In this document: positions 18,845-27,766 of the stretch, in pieces
Position numbering within the stretch: position 1 is the stretch's first letter
How the letters are laid out: each line of letters opens with the position of its first letter
Source of the DNA: Synechocystis sp. PCC 6714
GTDB taxonomy: Bacteria; Cyanobacteriota; Cyanobacteriia; Cyanobacteriales; Microcystaceae
Reading direction: 5' to 3'
DNA length: 64,000 nucleotides
Assembly (NCBI RefSeq): GCF_000478825.2
Contig: NZ_CP007542.1
Coordinates: forward strand, 930,001-994,000
Made by a program: the position numbers and the translations under genes
Notes under the pieces: model-generated
Told to the model about the DNA's origin: nothing
Seen by the model: only the letters and a program-made list of their open reading frames with translations
The model's database searches: none

Positions 18845-18960
18845 ATCGCGTTAACCTCATTTTATAAAGACATCGCTCCCCATTCTATCGCCATCGGATG
18901 TCAAAATTAGTCCGGTGAGGGCAGGATTGCCTTGGCCCCCAAGCCCCTGATTTTTACCCT

Positions 18961-19614
18961 ATGTTGGCCATGCCAAATCCGTCGGATAGCTTGAGTTTCA
19001 TTTCTCCCCCGGTTGCCCTAGAAGATATTGTCCAGCCCCGTTGTTTGTCCCTTGGGGTGATGGCCTCCGGCAGTGGGAGTAATTTTGAGGCGATCGCCAG
19101 GGCCATTGAGGCAGAACAGCTCAATGCAGTGGTGAAATTAGTGATTTATAACAACCCTGACGCTGGGGTTAAGGGGCGGGCCATTGACCAGGGAGTGCCC
19201 CATCTATTGCTCAACCACCGGGACTACGACTGTCGGGAAGCGTTGGATCAAGACATTGTGGAGCATTTTCGCCAAGCCGGGGTGGAATGGGTGATCATGG
19301 CCGGTTGGATGCGGATTGTGACTCCAGTGTTGCTGGATGCGTTTCATCGTCGGGTGTTGAATATCCACCCCAGTTTATTGCCTAGTTTTCGGGGAGTGCG
19401 GGCGGTGGAACAGGCCCTGGCGGCGGGGGTGAAAGTGAGTGGTTGCACCGTACATTACGCCGAAGCAACGGTGGATAGTGGCCCGATTGTGGCCCAGGCG
19501 GTGGTGCCCATTCTCCCGGACGATAATGCTGACCGTCTTCACCAACGCATCCAAGTCCAAGAACATCGTCTTTTTCCCCTGGCGATCGCCCTGGCCGCCC
19601 AGCAAAGCCCATGA
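18961..19614 (+). CDS. purN: Phosphoribosylglycinamide formyltransferase PurN
   Basis: Transfers a formyl group from 10-formyltetrahydrofolate to GAR in the third step of de novo purine synthesis. Conserved features are GVMASGSGSNFEAI at the phosphate-binding loop, the VIMAGWMRIVTPVLLDAF segment, and the catalytic N-x-H-x-S (NIHPSLLPSFRG) with the later GCTVHYAEATVDSGPIVAQ. It has an N-terminal extension of about 30 residues compared with E. coli PurN, common in cyanobacteria. An ATG at 18970 is an alternative start. It overlaps the next gene by four bases (ATGA), so the two are translationally coupled. Confidence 0.96.
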   Translation: MLAMPNPSDSLSFISPPVALEDIVQPRCLSLGVMASGSGSNFEAIARAIEAEQLNAVVKLVIYNNPDAGVKGRAIDQGVPHLLLNHRDYDCREALDQDIVEHFRQAGVEWVIMAGWMRIVTPVLLDAFHRRVLNIHPSLLPSFRGVRAVEQALAAGVKVSGCTVHYAEATVDSGPIVAQAVVPILPDDNADRLHQRIQVQEHRLFPLAIALAAQQSP

Positions 19615-20336
19615 CTGCTCCTTACTTTTCCCTCAGCCAAGGTCATCTACAACTGTTGAGTATTTGTCCACCCCAATTTCAACGGCGTTATTGGCAACAG
19701 TTGGGCAGTCTATTGGAACCCCAACGCCAGGCCAAAACGGAATGGGGACAAAATTTTCACCAACTGGTTCAACAATGGACTTTGGGTTTACCCCTGGAAA
19801 CGTTAGCAACCCACAACCTTGACCCCCAGGAAGTAAGCCTATTAAGTTCCTTGAAAAATTTGATTGCCACAGTGCCGGCTTTGAACCTGCCCCCTGGCCA
19901 AAGGCAAGCGGAACATCAACGGACGTTAGCTAGGGACGATGTGCTGTTGACAGTGGTCTATGACCTATTGGTGCTCACCCCGGATCAGGGAAAGATTTTT
20001 GATTGGAAAACCTATCCCCAGCCCCCCAAACCGGAAAAACTCCACCACCACTGGCAGACCAAGCTTTACCTATACGTTTTGGCAGAGACTAGTTCCTATG
20101 CACCGGAACAGCTATCCATGACCTATTGGTTTGTGCAATCCCCGGAGAAAATTCAGCATTACACCATTGCCTACAATGGAGCTCAACACCGGGCTACTGA
20201 AAGGGAATTAACTGATTTACTCCAGCAATTTCGCCAAGGGGTAACAGCTTGGCAACGGGAACGGATGCCCCTGGGCCATAGACATGATTGTCAACGCTGT
20301 CCTTACCATGACCAGTTTTTTCCAGCCGATTGGTGA
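19611..20336 (+). CDS. PD-(D/E)XK nuclease-superfamily protein
   Basis: A 241-residue protein resembling the RecB/Cas4-like nuclease domain family. The sequence VVYDLLVLTPDQGKIFDWKTY supplies an acidic residue and the D-x-K element expected of the active site, an upstream H occurs in AEHQRTLARDDVLL, and the C-terminus has CQRCPYHDQFF, which fits the cysteine cluster that binds an iron-sulphur centre in many such proteins, though only two or three Cys are present here. The N-terminal LSQGHLQLLSICPPQFQRRY is the typical opening helix. It starts inside the purN stop (ATGA overlap) and is followed at once by the AAA protein. Confidence 0.78.
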   Translation: MTAPYFSLSQGHLQLLSICPPQFQRRYWQQLGSLLEPQRQAKTEWGQNFHQLVQQWTLGLPLETLATHNLDPQEVSLLSSLKNLIATVPALNLPPGQRQAEHQRTLARDDVLLTVVYDLLVLTPDQGKIFDWKTYPQPPKPEKLHHHWQTKLYLYVLAETSSYAPEQLSMTYWFVQSPEKIQHYTIAYNGAQHRATERELTDLLQQFRQGVTAWQRERMPLGHRHDCQRCPYHDQFFPADW

Positions 20337-20344
20337 CTAAATCT

Positions 20345-21841
20345 ATGACTTTCAGCGAAGAATTTGAGTTATTACTCCGGGCCTGTTATCCTCTGCTCTA
20401 CATTCCCACCCAGGAAGAAGAACGGTTGGAAATGGCGATCGCCAGCAGTGCGGAGAAGCTGGGTAATCGCTCGGTTTACCATTGGGATTTTGTCGAAGGG
20501 TACCAGGGCAACCCCAACGGGGCCAATGTGGGCCGCCGCAATCCCCTGCAGGCATTGGAATTTATCGAAAAATTACCCGCCAGTAGTAAAGGCATTTTTG
20601 TCCTGCGGGACTTTAATCGTTTTTTGGACGACGTTTCCATTTCCCGCAAACTACGTAACCTAGCCCGGCGGCTGAAAGCAGAAGCAAAAAACATTGTCAT
20701 TGTTGCCCCCCAAATTTACATTCCCAATGAATTAACCGAAATTATCACTGTCGTGGATTTTCCCCTGCCCAGCGGTGCCGAAATCCAAGGAGAAATTGAA
20801 CGATTGCTGACGGGTTTGGGGCAAAGGTTAGATCCTTCTTTGCGGGACGAGTGGAGCCGGGCGGCCCAGGGTTTATCCATGGAAAGAATCCGGCGGGTGT
20901 TGGCCCGTTGCCTTGCCGACCATGGCCAGTTGGGGGCAGACGATGTGGAATTAATGCTGGAGGAAAAACGCCAATCCATCCGCCAAACCCAAATCCTCGA
21001 TTTTTATCCCGCTAGTGAACGCATCAGCGACATTGGCGGCCTCGATAACCTCAAAGATTGGTTGCTCCGGCGCGGGGGAGCCTTCAGTGAACAGGCCCGC
21101 CGCTATGGTCTGCCCTATCCCCGGGGTTTACTACTAGCTGGCATTCAGGGCACCGGTAAATCCCTCACCGCTAAGGCGATCGCCCACCATTGGCATCTAC
21201 CCCTGTTGAGGTTGGATGTGGGGAGACTGTTTGGTGGTTTGGTGGGGGAATCGGAAGCCCGCACCCGGCAGATGATTAACCTGGCAGAAGCGCTGGCCCC
21301 CTGTGTGTTTTGGATTGATGAAATTGATAAGGCCTTTGGGGGCATGGACAGTCGGGGGGATGGGGGCACCACCAGTAGAGTATTTGGGGCCTTCATCACC
21401 TGGCTAGCGGAAAAAACTTCCCCAGTCTTTGTGGTGGCCACCGCTAACAATGTCCAAAGTCTGCCGCCGGAACTGTTGCGGAAAGGTCGCTTTGACGAAA
21501 TTTTCTTTGTGGGACTACCCAATAGGGCAGAACGGGAAGCTATTTTTGCTGTTCATCTCCAACGTCTGCGGCCCCATCGCTTGGGAGAGTATGATCTGGG
21601 CCGTCTAGCCTACGAAACCCCAGATTTTTCCGGGGCAGAAATTGAGCAAATTCTGGTGGAAGCAATGCATATTGGTTTTAGCCAAAATCGGGAATTCACC
21701 ACCGATGATATTCTTTCTGCTGCTAGTCAAGTAGTGCCCCTGGCCCGCACTGCTAAAGAACAAATCCAATTTTTACAGGAGTGGGCCGCCGCTGGTAAAG
21801 CCCGTTTAGCTTCCAGGGATGGCGGTTTTCCCACCCTTTAA
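20345..21841 (+). CDS. AAA ATPase, Ycf46-like
   Basis: A 498-residue AAA-family ATPase similar to chloroplast Ycf46 and to Slr0480 of PCC 6803. The N-terminal 240 residues form a non-catalytic helical domain; the AAA module follows with Walker A GIQGTGKS, Walker [13 protein letters not shown], a sensor-1 region [12 protein letters not shown], and arginine fingers in [17 protein letters not shown]. Ycf46 proteins have been linked to inorganic carbon responses, but the substrate is not known. The ATG at 20345 is chosen over an in-frame TTG at 20330 that overlaps the upstream gene. It sits in a tightly spaced run with purN, the nuclease-like gene and a methyltransferase. Confidence 0.88.
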   Translation: MTFSEEFELLLRACYPLLYIPTQEEERLEMAIASSAEKLGNRSVYHWDFVEGYQGNPNGANVGRRNPLQALEFIEKLPASSKGIFVLRDFNRFLDDVSISRKLRNLARRLKAEAKNIVIVAPQIYIPNELTEIITVVDFPLPSGAEIQGEIERLLTGLGQRLDPSLRDEWSRAAQGLSMERIRRVLARCLADHGQLGADDVELMLEEKRQSIRQTQILDFYPASERISDIGGLDNLKDWLLRRGGAFSEQARRYGLPYPRGLLLAGIQGTGKSLTAKAIAHHWHLPLLRLDVGRLFGGLVGESEARTRQMINLAEALAPCVFWIDEIDKAFGGMDSRGDGGTTSRVFGAFITWLAEKTSPVFVVATANNVQSLPPELLRKGRFDEIFFVGLPNRAEREAIFAVHLQRLRPHRLGEYDLGRLAYETPDFSGAEIEQILVEAMHIGFSQNREFTTDDILSAASQVVPLARTAKEQIQFLQEWAAAGKARLASRDGGFPTL

Positions 21842-21859
21842 CCCCTTTGATTAATTCCC

Positions 21860-22585
21860 ATGGCCAACTCCCCCCGACCCACAGAGCAAACGAGAGAATT
21901 TTTCCAGCAATGGCAAACCTATCAACGGTTAATTGAGCATAATTACATGGCCCATCGGCAGATCCAGCAGGTGGTGGGGACATTAATTCAGCAACGGTTC
22001 GATCGCCCGTTTGACTTATTGGATCTGGGCTGTGGCGATGCCCAGGCGATCGCCAAAACTTTAGTGGGAAGTAAAATTAGCGCCTATACGGGGGTAGATT
22101 TATCCGCCAATGCCCTGGCCTTAGCCAAGAAAAACTTGGCCGCTTTGCAACGGGTAGCACTGATTGAAGCGGACTTTCTTACCTACTTGGACGACAAAAA
22201 ACGAACCTCGCCAGCCAGCTTTGACCTCATCCACGGGGGATTTGCCTTGCATCACCTCTTTTTGGAGGAGAAAGAACAATTTTTTGCCCATTGCTTTTCC
22301 CTGTTGCGCCCGGGGGGATGTCTAGTCATCTATGACGTTTTTCGCCAGCCCCAGCAAAATCGACAACAATATATTGAAGCTTATTTAGCCAATGCCCAAA
22401 GCCAATGGACTGCCCTTGGCCCTGACCAACTCCAGGCGATCGCCAAACATATAAACGGGTGCGATTTCCCAGAATTAGTGGCTACCATGGCAGAAATTGC
22501 CCAAAAAGCGGGATTTTTGCCACCGGAACCCCTATTTACTGAATCCAATGGCTTCCACCATTGCCTGGCCTTCCCCGTTGGTTAA
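21860..22585 (+). CDS. Class I SAM-dependent methyltransferase
   Basis: A 241-residue soluble protein with the class I Rossmann methyltransferase signature: motif I LLDLGCGDAQAIAKTL, an acidic end to strand 2 (YTGVDLSANAL), motif III-IV region FDLIHGGFALHHLF, and LLRPGGCLVIYDVFR. The substrate cannot be read from the sequence; HHLF plus a small C-terminal cap resembles small-molecule methyltransferases. It follows the Ycf46-like gene by 18 bases and likely belongs to the same transcript. Confidence 0.85.
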   Translation: MANSPRPTEQTREFFQQWQTYQRLIEHNYMAHRQIQQVVGTLIQQRFDRPFDLLDLGCGDAQAIAKTLVGSKISAYTGVDLSANALALAKKNLAALQRVALIEADFLTYLDDKKRTSPASFDLIHGGFALHHLFLEEKEQFFAHCFSLLRPGGCLVIYDVFRQPQQNRQQYIEAYLANAQSQWTALGPDQLQAIAKHINGCDFPELVATMAEIAQKAGFLPPEPLFTESNGFHHCLAFPVG

Positions 22586-22721
22586 ACTGGAAAAGCCCTG
22601 GCCCAAGACGGGGTGTAAAAAGCAATTTTCCGATAATATGGGCAGAAGCTAAACAGTGCCCCAATATGGGAAGCTGTGGGCTGTAAACATTCAATCCGCA
22701 TAATACAAGGACTGGTTGAAG

Positions 22722-23120
22722 ATGGAAGAACAAAAAACAGCAACCGCTGGGGTTAAAACTGATCTCGGGCCAATTACTGCTCCCAAAAAATCCCCAATCA
22801 CCGACCAGGCTTGGCAGGAATGGCTACAACCGGTGTGGGAAGTATTGGGGAAAATTCCTCAAATGACCGGGGAGTTTTTTGAGGACAACAAGCAACCCCT
22901 GATTTCCCTGGGCATTATCCTGCTGGGTATTATCAGCGTCAAAATCTTGATTGCTGTGCTCGATGCCATTAATGACATCCCTTTGTTGGCACCAACTTTA
23001 CAGCTGATCGGCATGGGCTACACCGCTTGGTTCATCTGGCGTTACCTCTGGAAAGCCGAAAAACGCCAAGAGTTAGCCTCCGAGTTTGGTGCATTAAAGG
23101 AACAAATTTTTGGGGGGTAA
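22722..23120 (+). CDS. curT: Thylakoid curvature protein CurT
   Basis: A 132-residue CURT1/CAAD-family membrane protein. An N-terminal polar stretch leads into an amphipathic helix (QAWQEWLQPVWEVLGKIPQM), then two membrane helices (about residues 59-82 and 86-110) and a charged C-terminal amphipathic helix (RQELASEFGALKEQIF). The family bends thylakoid membranes, and in Synechocystis (Slr0483) it is needed for the convergence zones where photosystem II is assembled. The ATG at 22722 follows GGTTGAAG, a weak binding site. About 135 bases separate it from the methyltransferase gene, so it probably has its own promoter. Confidence 0.93.
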   Translation: MEEQKTATAGVKTDLGPITAPKKSPITDQAWQEWLQPVWEVLGKIPQMTGEFFEDNKQPLISLGIILLGIISVKILIAVLDAINDIPLLAPTLQLIGMGYTAWFIWRYLWKAEKRQELASEFGALKEQIFGG

Positions 23121-23296
23121 TGTTCCCAGACCACCCCAGCCCCCTTTTCCTGCCCCTATCCTCCGGGTTTGATGTTCGGGGGATTTTTTCTGGCCCATGG
23201 CCGACCGCCCATTCTACCGGTGTGGGATAGTTCGCCCTTCATTGGTATTCTAGGAGTTAGTTTTTCGCCATTCTTCCTCCCCTTCTTTCAGGAGCG

Positions 23297-25324
23297 ATGA
23301 GCAACTCCCCGTCTGTTCTCACAGAGCTATTGCAGACTTTACCCAATCTGCGGGCCCAAACCTATTTCAAATCTTCTCTCACGGCCTTGTCCCACGCCAT
23401 GGAAGACCAGGTACTGGCGGAAAGCACAGCGGGCAATCCCCTGATCATTGCGGCTTTTCAGCGGGAGAGATTTTATCGTCAGGAAGCCCACCGCTATCGA
23501 CGCATTGCCGATAAGAGTAATCAGGTTTACGTACTCTCCGCCCCAGAAACGGAATTTAAACATAGCTCTGGCATTTACGAAACCATTGCCTTCACCCCAG
23601 AAGATAGTCTCGCCCAGGAATGGCATTTGATTGTCATTGGCGATCGCTATGCCAGTTGTTTAATTTGTCGGGAACGGCCCACCCAGGATAAATGGGACAG
23701 TAACCGCCGTTTTGAGGGTATTTGGACGTTCGAACGCCAGGTGAGTCGGGTGGCAGCCCAACTATTACTGCAAAGGATTTTAGCCTACCGTCCGGAGTTG
23801 AAACAGAAAATTGAACAGGCGGAACAAACTTGGCTCCAGCCTTCTTGTACAGTGCCGCCCCGGGGCATTGATGATAACCCCGATCCCTTTGTGCAACGGT
23901 TAATTACCTATCTCCAGGCGGGACAGTATAAATTAATCAAGGCCAACCGCAACTTACAGGATAAGGAAGAACGGGAAAGATTGCTCAATTCCATTACTTC
24001 TGCGGTGCGACGTTCCCTCGATCCCGAGGAAATTATGCAGGTGGCAGTGGAAAAATTAGGCCAAGGCCTGGGTATTTGTCGCTGTGTCATTTACCGTTGT
24101 AACGCCGACGATGCAGTGGCCACCATTAGCCATGAATTTCTCAACACCGGTGTTGGCTCCATCAAGGGCTATCCCTGGCCCCTCAAGGATAATCCTCTCT
24201 TTCAGCAGGTGGTGGCCCTCAAAGAGGTGATCGCCATTGATAACATTGACCAGGACCCCAGGCTGGCGGAGTTGGAACCATCCAGTGGCGAAGTAAAAAC
24301 CCTGGTGAAGAGTTGTGCCATCCTCTCTTGGATGTTAGTACCCATTTTTTACCGGGAAAGGCTGTTGGGCATGATGGAATTTCACCACTGTGGCCCAGGC
24401 CCAACGGAATGGGATGGCGATGCCCTGACCTTAGTGGATGGGGTGGCAACGCAAATCGGGGTGGCGTTAATCCAAGCGGAAGCCTACGCTAATTTACAAG
24501 AATTGAACGAGCAATTGGCCGCCCTGGACCGCACCCGGTCTAACTTAGTGGCCATTACGGGCCATGAACTACGCACCCCCCTTTCCACTATCCAAGTTTG
24601 TTTGGAAAGTTTGGCCACGGAGCCGGATATGCCCCAGGAGTTGCGGCAGGTGATGCTCAATACGGCCCTGGAAGATGCGGAAAGGATGCGGAAACTGGTG
24701 CAGGATTTTCTTACTTTGTCCCAACTGGAAAGCGGCCGGGTGGAATGGAATGCGGAACCCATTTCCCTGGAAGAATGTGTAGAACTTTCCCTCAGCCATA
24801 TCCGAGCCCATAACCGGGACCGGGCAGTACCTGCCATTGTCAATGAAGTTAATGGGGCAACCCCCATGGTGGAAGCGGACGGGGAATGGTTAGTGGAACT
24901 GTTGACTAAACTTTTAGACAACGCCATCAAATTTACCCCCACCAATGGCCAAATTTCCATTGCCGTTGATCGCCCCAATGCGTCCCAACTAGAAGTCACC
25001 ATCACCGACACAGGGCGGGGCATTGAGCCCAACCGTCTGGAAACAGTCTTTGATCGTTTTTACCAGGAAGAGGGAGCTTTGCGCCGCAGTACAGGGGGCA
25101 CGGGCATTGGGCTAGCCATTTGTCGTCAAATTGTCAGTGGTTGGGGAGGGGAAATTTGGGCCGCCTCCGATGGCAAAGACCATGGCACCCAATTCCATTT
25201 CACTGTTCCCATCGTTATGCCGGAAAATCCAAATCTTGGCGTGGAGGAAATTGCCCCGAAAAAACGCAAAACGTCGCCTCCCCGCATTGCTTCCCGGAGC
25301 AAAAAGAAACAGAAGTTTTCCTGA
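23297..25324 (+). CDS. DICT-GAF sensor histidine kinase
   Basis: A 675-residue soluble two-component kinase. Residues about 15-150 form a DICT sensory domain, a family seen mostly in cyanobacteria next to signalling modules. Residues about 225-395 form a GAF domain (no obvious bilin cysteine). The HisKA domain contains the phosphorylated His423 in ITGHELRTPLS, and the ATPase part has LLDNAIKFTP (N box), DTGRGIEP (G1) and GGTGIGLAIC (G2). The last 30 residues are very basic (KKRKTSPPRIASRSKKKQK), unusual for a kinase and suggesting membrane-lipid or nucleic-acid contact. No response regulator is adjacent; the next gene is a PAS-only protein. It corresponds in my memory to Slr0484. Confidence 0.9.
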   Translation: MSNSPSVLTELLQTLPNLRAQTYFKSSLTALSHAMEDQVLAESTAGNPLIIAAFQRERFYRQEAHRYRRIADKSNQVYVLSAPETEFKHSSGIYETIAFTPEDSLAQEWHLIVIGDRYASCLICRERPTQDKWDSNRRFEGIWTFERQVSRVAAQLLLQRILAYRPELKQKIEQAEQTWLQPSCTVPPRGIDDNPDPFVQRLITYLQAGQYKLIKANRNLQDKEERERLLNSITSAVRRSLDPEEIMQVAVEKLGQGLGICRCVIYRCNADDAVATISHEFLNTGVGSIKGYPWPLKDNPLFQQVVALKEVIAIDNIDQDPRLAELEPSSGEVKTLVKSCAILSWMLVPIFYRERLLGMMEFHHCGPGPTEWDGDALTLVDGVATQIGVALIQAEAYANLQELNEQLAALDRTRSNLVAITGHELRTPLSTIQVCLESLATEPDMPQELRQVMLNTALEDAERMRKLVQDFLTLSQLESGRVEWNAEPISLEECVELSLSHIRAHNRDRAVPAIVNEVNGATPMVEADGEWLVELLTKLLDNAIKFTPTNGQISIAVDRPNASQLEVTITDTGRGIEPNRLETVFDRFYQEEGALRRSTGGTGIGLAICRQIVSGWGGEIWAASDGKDHGTQFHFTVPIVMPENPNLGVEEIAPKKRKTSPPRIASRSKKKQKFS

Positions 25325-25400
25325 TTTATTCTAAAAAATAGCCCTTACCTTTACTGAATATCCGCCATCCCCTGACGGTGGCACCAGTCTTAGTCCCCGT

Positions 25401-25901
25401 ATGGAGTTTAAAAAATTTTTCGATGCTCTACCCCTTGGTGTTTTCGTTGTTGATGCCCAGGGGCGACCGCTCTATGCTAACTTGGCCACCATTGATCTCC
25501 TGGGAAAAGGGCTGTGGCCCGAAGCGGCGATCGAGCAATTAAATGATATTTACCAAGCCTATCAAACGGGCACCAATCAACTCTATCCCCTCACAGAACA
25601 GCCTCTGCTTAAAGCTCTCCAAGGAGAAGCCTGTCGGGTGGACGATCTGGAAATTCGTCAGGGGGGCCAAATTATCCCTTTGGAAGTGACCGGTACGCCC
25701 ATTTTTGATGACCAGGGCCAATTGCAATACGCCATGGTGGTGTTGCGGGATCTGCGCGATCGCCAACGGAGGAGTCAACAACAGATTTCCTTGCAACAGG
25801 ATTTATTACGGCGCAACCAAGGATTAACCCAGGAAAATGCCACCCTCAAGCGCAAATTGGCCGATTTGGAGGCAGAGCTAAATTCTCAACAAACTCAGTG
25901 A
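25401..25901 (+). CDS. PAS domain protein with C-terminal coiled coil
   Basis: A 166-residue protein. Residues 1-125 are a PAS domain (LGVFVVDAQGRPLYANLATIDLLG opening; IIPLEVTGTPIFDDQGQLQYAMVVLRDL closing). The rest is a glutamine-rich coiled coil (heptads around LLRRNQGLTQENATLKRKLADLEAEL) with no output domain. Such PAS-coiled-coil stubs probably act by dimerising with a partner, and the kinase gene ending 76 bases upstream on the same strand is the obvious candidate. Ligand unknown. Confidence 0.83.
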   Translation: MEFKKFFDALPLGVFVVDAQGRPLYANLATIDLLGKGLWPEAAIEQLNDIYQAYQTGTNQLYPLTEQPLLKALQGEACRVDDLEIRQGGQIIPLEVTGTPIFDDQGQLQYAMVVLRDLRDRQRRSQQQISLQQDLLRRNQGLTQENATLKRKLADLEAELNSQQTQ

Positions 25902-26026
25902 AATGTAAAAATCTCCAGATGTTGGCGGGGATTCGTTGCCCATGGGGCAGAGGGCAATGGGGAAAGATTAGGCCCTACCACCGCTCTTCCTCGATAATGG
26001 CCCCTTGATCCATTGCAATCTAGCCT

Positions 26027-27628
26027 GTGTCTTCCTCCGGTAAATCTTCCCGCTCCCTGGCCAACATTGCTGGCATTGTGGCGATCGCCACCTTGGTCAG
26101 TAAAGTTTTTGGTTTATTCCGTGAACAGATCATCGCCGCCGCCTTTGGGGTGGGAACGGTGGTCAACGCCTATGCCTATGCCTATGTAATTCCAGGCTTT
26201 TTGTTTATTTTGCTGGGGGGCATTAACGGCCCCTTCCACAGTGCGCTGGTGAGTGTGCTGTCCAAACGCGATCGGGAAGAGGCGGCCCCCTTGGTGGAAA
26301 CAGTCACAACTTTAGTCAGTGGGGTATTGCTGGCAGTAACAATTATTTTGGTGTTGGGGGCGGGACTATTTATCGATCTGTTGGCACCGGGGTTGGAACC
26401 GGAAACCAGGCGCATTGCAGTGCAACAGTTGCAAATTATGGCTCCCATGGCCTTGCTGTCGGGCCTAATTGGCATTGGCTTTGGTACTTTGAATGCAGCG
26501 GATCAGTATTTATTACCTAGTATTAGCCCCCTGCTTTCCAGCATCACGGTCATTTTAGGGTTGGGGGTAGCGGTGTGGCAGTTGGGGGATCAACTAAACA
26601 CTCCCCCCTACTGGTTATTGGGTTCCCTATTGCTAGCAGGGGGGACCACAGCGGGGGCGGTATTGCAGTGGGCCGCCCAGATCGTACCCCAGGCGAAAGC
26701 AGGCATGGGTAAATTGCGGCTCCGGTTTAATTTTGCTCTGCCGGGAGTGAAAGAAGTTTTGCAGGTGATGATTCCCGCCACCCTTTCTTCGGGCATGCTG
26801 TATATCAATTTTGCTACTAACCTCTTTTTTGCTTCCTTTATTCCCAATGCGGCGGCGGCCATGCGCTATGGCAATTTTGTCGCCCTCACTCCCCTGGGTA
26901 TTATTTCCAATATGATTTTGGTGCCCTTTTTGCCCGTATTTTCCCGCTTAGCGGATCCCCAGAATTGGCCGGAATTAAAGATTCGCATTCGTCAGGGAAT
27001 AATGTTGAGTGCCCTGACCATGTTTCCCCTCACCGCAATTTTGGTAGGTTTAGCCATTCCCATTGTCCAGGTCATCTATGAACGAGGGGCATTTGATGCA
27101 GAAGCGGCGGCGGAAGTTTCCCCGGTATTGGCCGCCTATGGTTTAGGCATGTTTTTCTACCTTGGTCGGGACGTATTAGTTCGGGTGTTTTATGCGTTAG
27201 GGGATGGGCAAAGTCCTTTTCGGGTCAGCTTATTTAATATTTTCCTCAATGGTTTACTAGATTTCCTTTTCTACAAACCCTTTGGCACAGTGGGTATTGT
27301 CATGGCTACTGTGGGGGTCAATCTTTTTTCCATGGCTATTTTTATTTGGATGCTCAACCGTCGTCTATCAGGGCTTAGTCTACTGAGTTGGGCCATCGAT
27401 CTGGGTAAGCTTGCGGGCATTACGGCGATCGCCAGTGTGGCCGGGTGGCAGGGCAGTATTCTTTGGCAAAAAATCTGGGGAGTGAATAGCCTGGTGGAGA
27501 ATATTCTTGAGGTGCTGACCATGTCCAGCATTATCCTAGTGGTGTTTGCTGTGGGGACAGCCTTTGCTAAGGTGCCGGAAGTGGAACTCCTCGGCGATCG
27601 CCTCTTGAAAAAGTTCAAGCGGTTTTAG
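26027..27628 (+). CDS. murJ: Lipid II flippase MurJ (MviN)
   Basis: A 533-residue integral membrane protein of the MOP exporter superfamily that moves lipid II from the cytosolic to the periplasmic face for peptidoglycan synthesis. Fourteen hydrophobic segments can be traced. The first bears the characteristic SKVFGLFREQIIAAAFG, followed by the GVGTVVNAYAYAYVIPGF helix; PLGIISNMILVPFLPVFSRLA is the usual mid-protein signature. The start is a GTG at 26027, the first in-frame start after an upstream stop. It continues the Mur theme set by murF 20 kb away. Confidence 0.95.
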   Translation: MSSSGKSSRSLANIAGIVAIATLVSKVFGLFREQIIAAAFGVGTVVNAYAYAYVIPGFLFILLGGINGPFHSALVSVLSKRDREEAAPLVETVTTLVSGVLLAVTIILVLGAGLFIDLLAPGLEPETRRIAVQQLQIMAPMALLSGLIGIGFGTLNAADQYLLPSISPLLSSITVILGLGVAVWQLGDQLNTPPYWLLGSLLLAGGTTAGAVLQWAAQIVPQAKAGMGKLRLRFNFALPGVKEVLQVMIPATLSSGMLYINFATNLFFASFIPNAAAAMRYGNFVALTPLGIISNMILVPFLPVFSRLADPQNWPELKIRIRQGIMLSALTMFPLTAILVGLAIPIVQVIYERGAFDAEAAAEVSPVLAAYGLGMFFYLGRDVLVRVFYALGDGQSPFRVSLFNIFLNGLLDFLFYKPFGTVGIVMATVGVNLFSMAIFIWMLNRRLSGLSLLSWAIDLGKLAGITAIASVAGWQGSILWQKIWGVNSLVENILEVLTMSSIILVVFAVGTAFAKVPEVELLGDRLLKKFKRF

Positions 27629-27766
27629 AGCTCTTCGGAGAGACTAGCCAAGGACGGGAACAACTGATGGCCACCTCTTTCTTAAACTAACCATAATTTT
27701 TGCCAGAGTAAGCTGGGGTAAAATTTACCTAATCGTTGTATTCCCTACCATTGGGGTTGTGCTTCC

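Noticed and set aside
18609-18860. 83-codon minus-strand frame over psbX
   Set aside because: psbX is unmistakable in another frame of the same strand, so the longer frame is a shadow.
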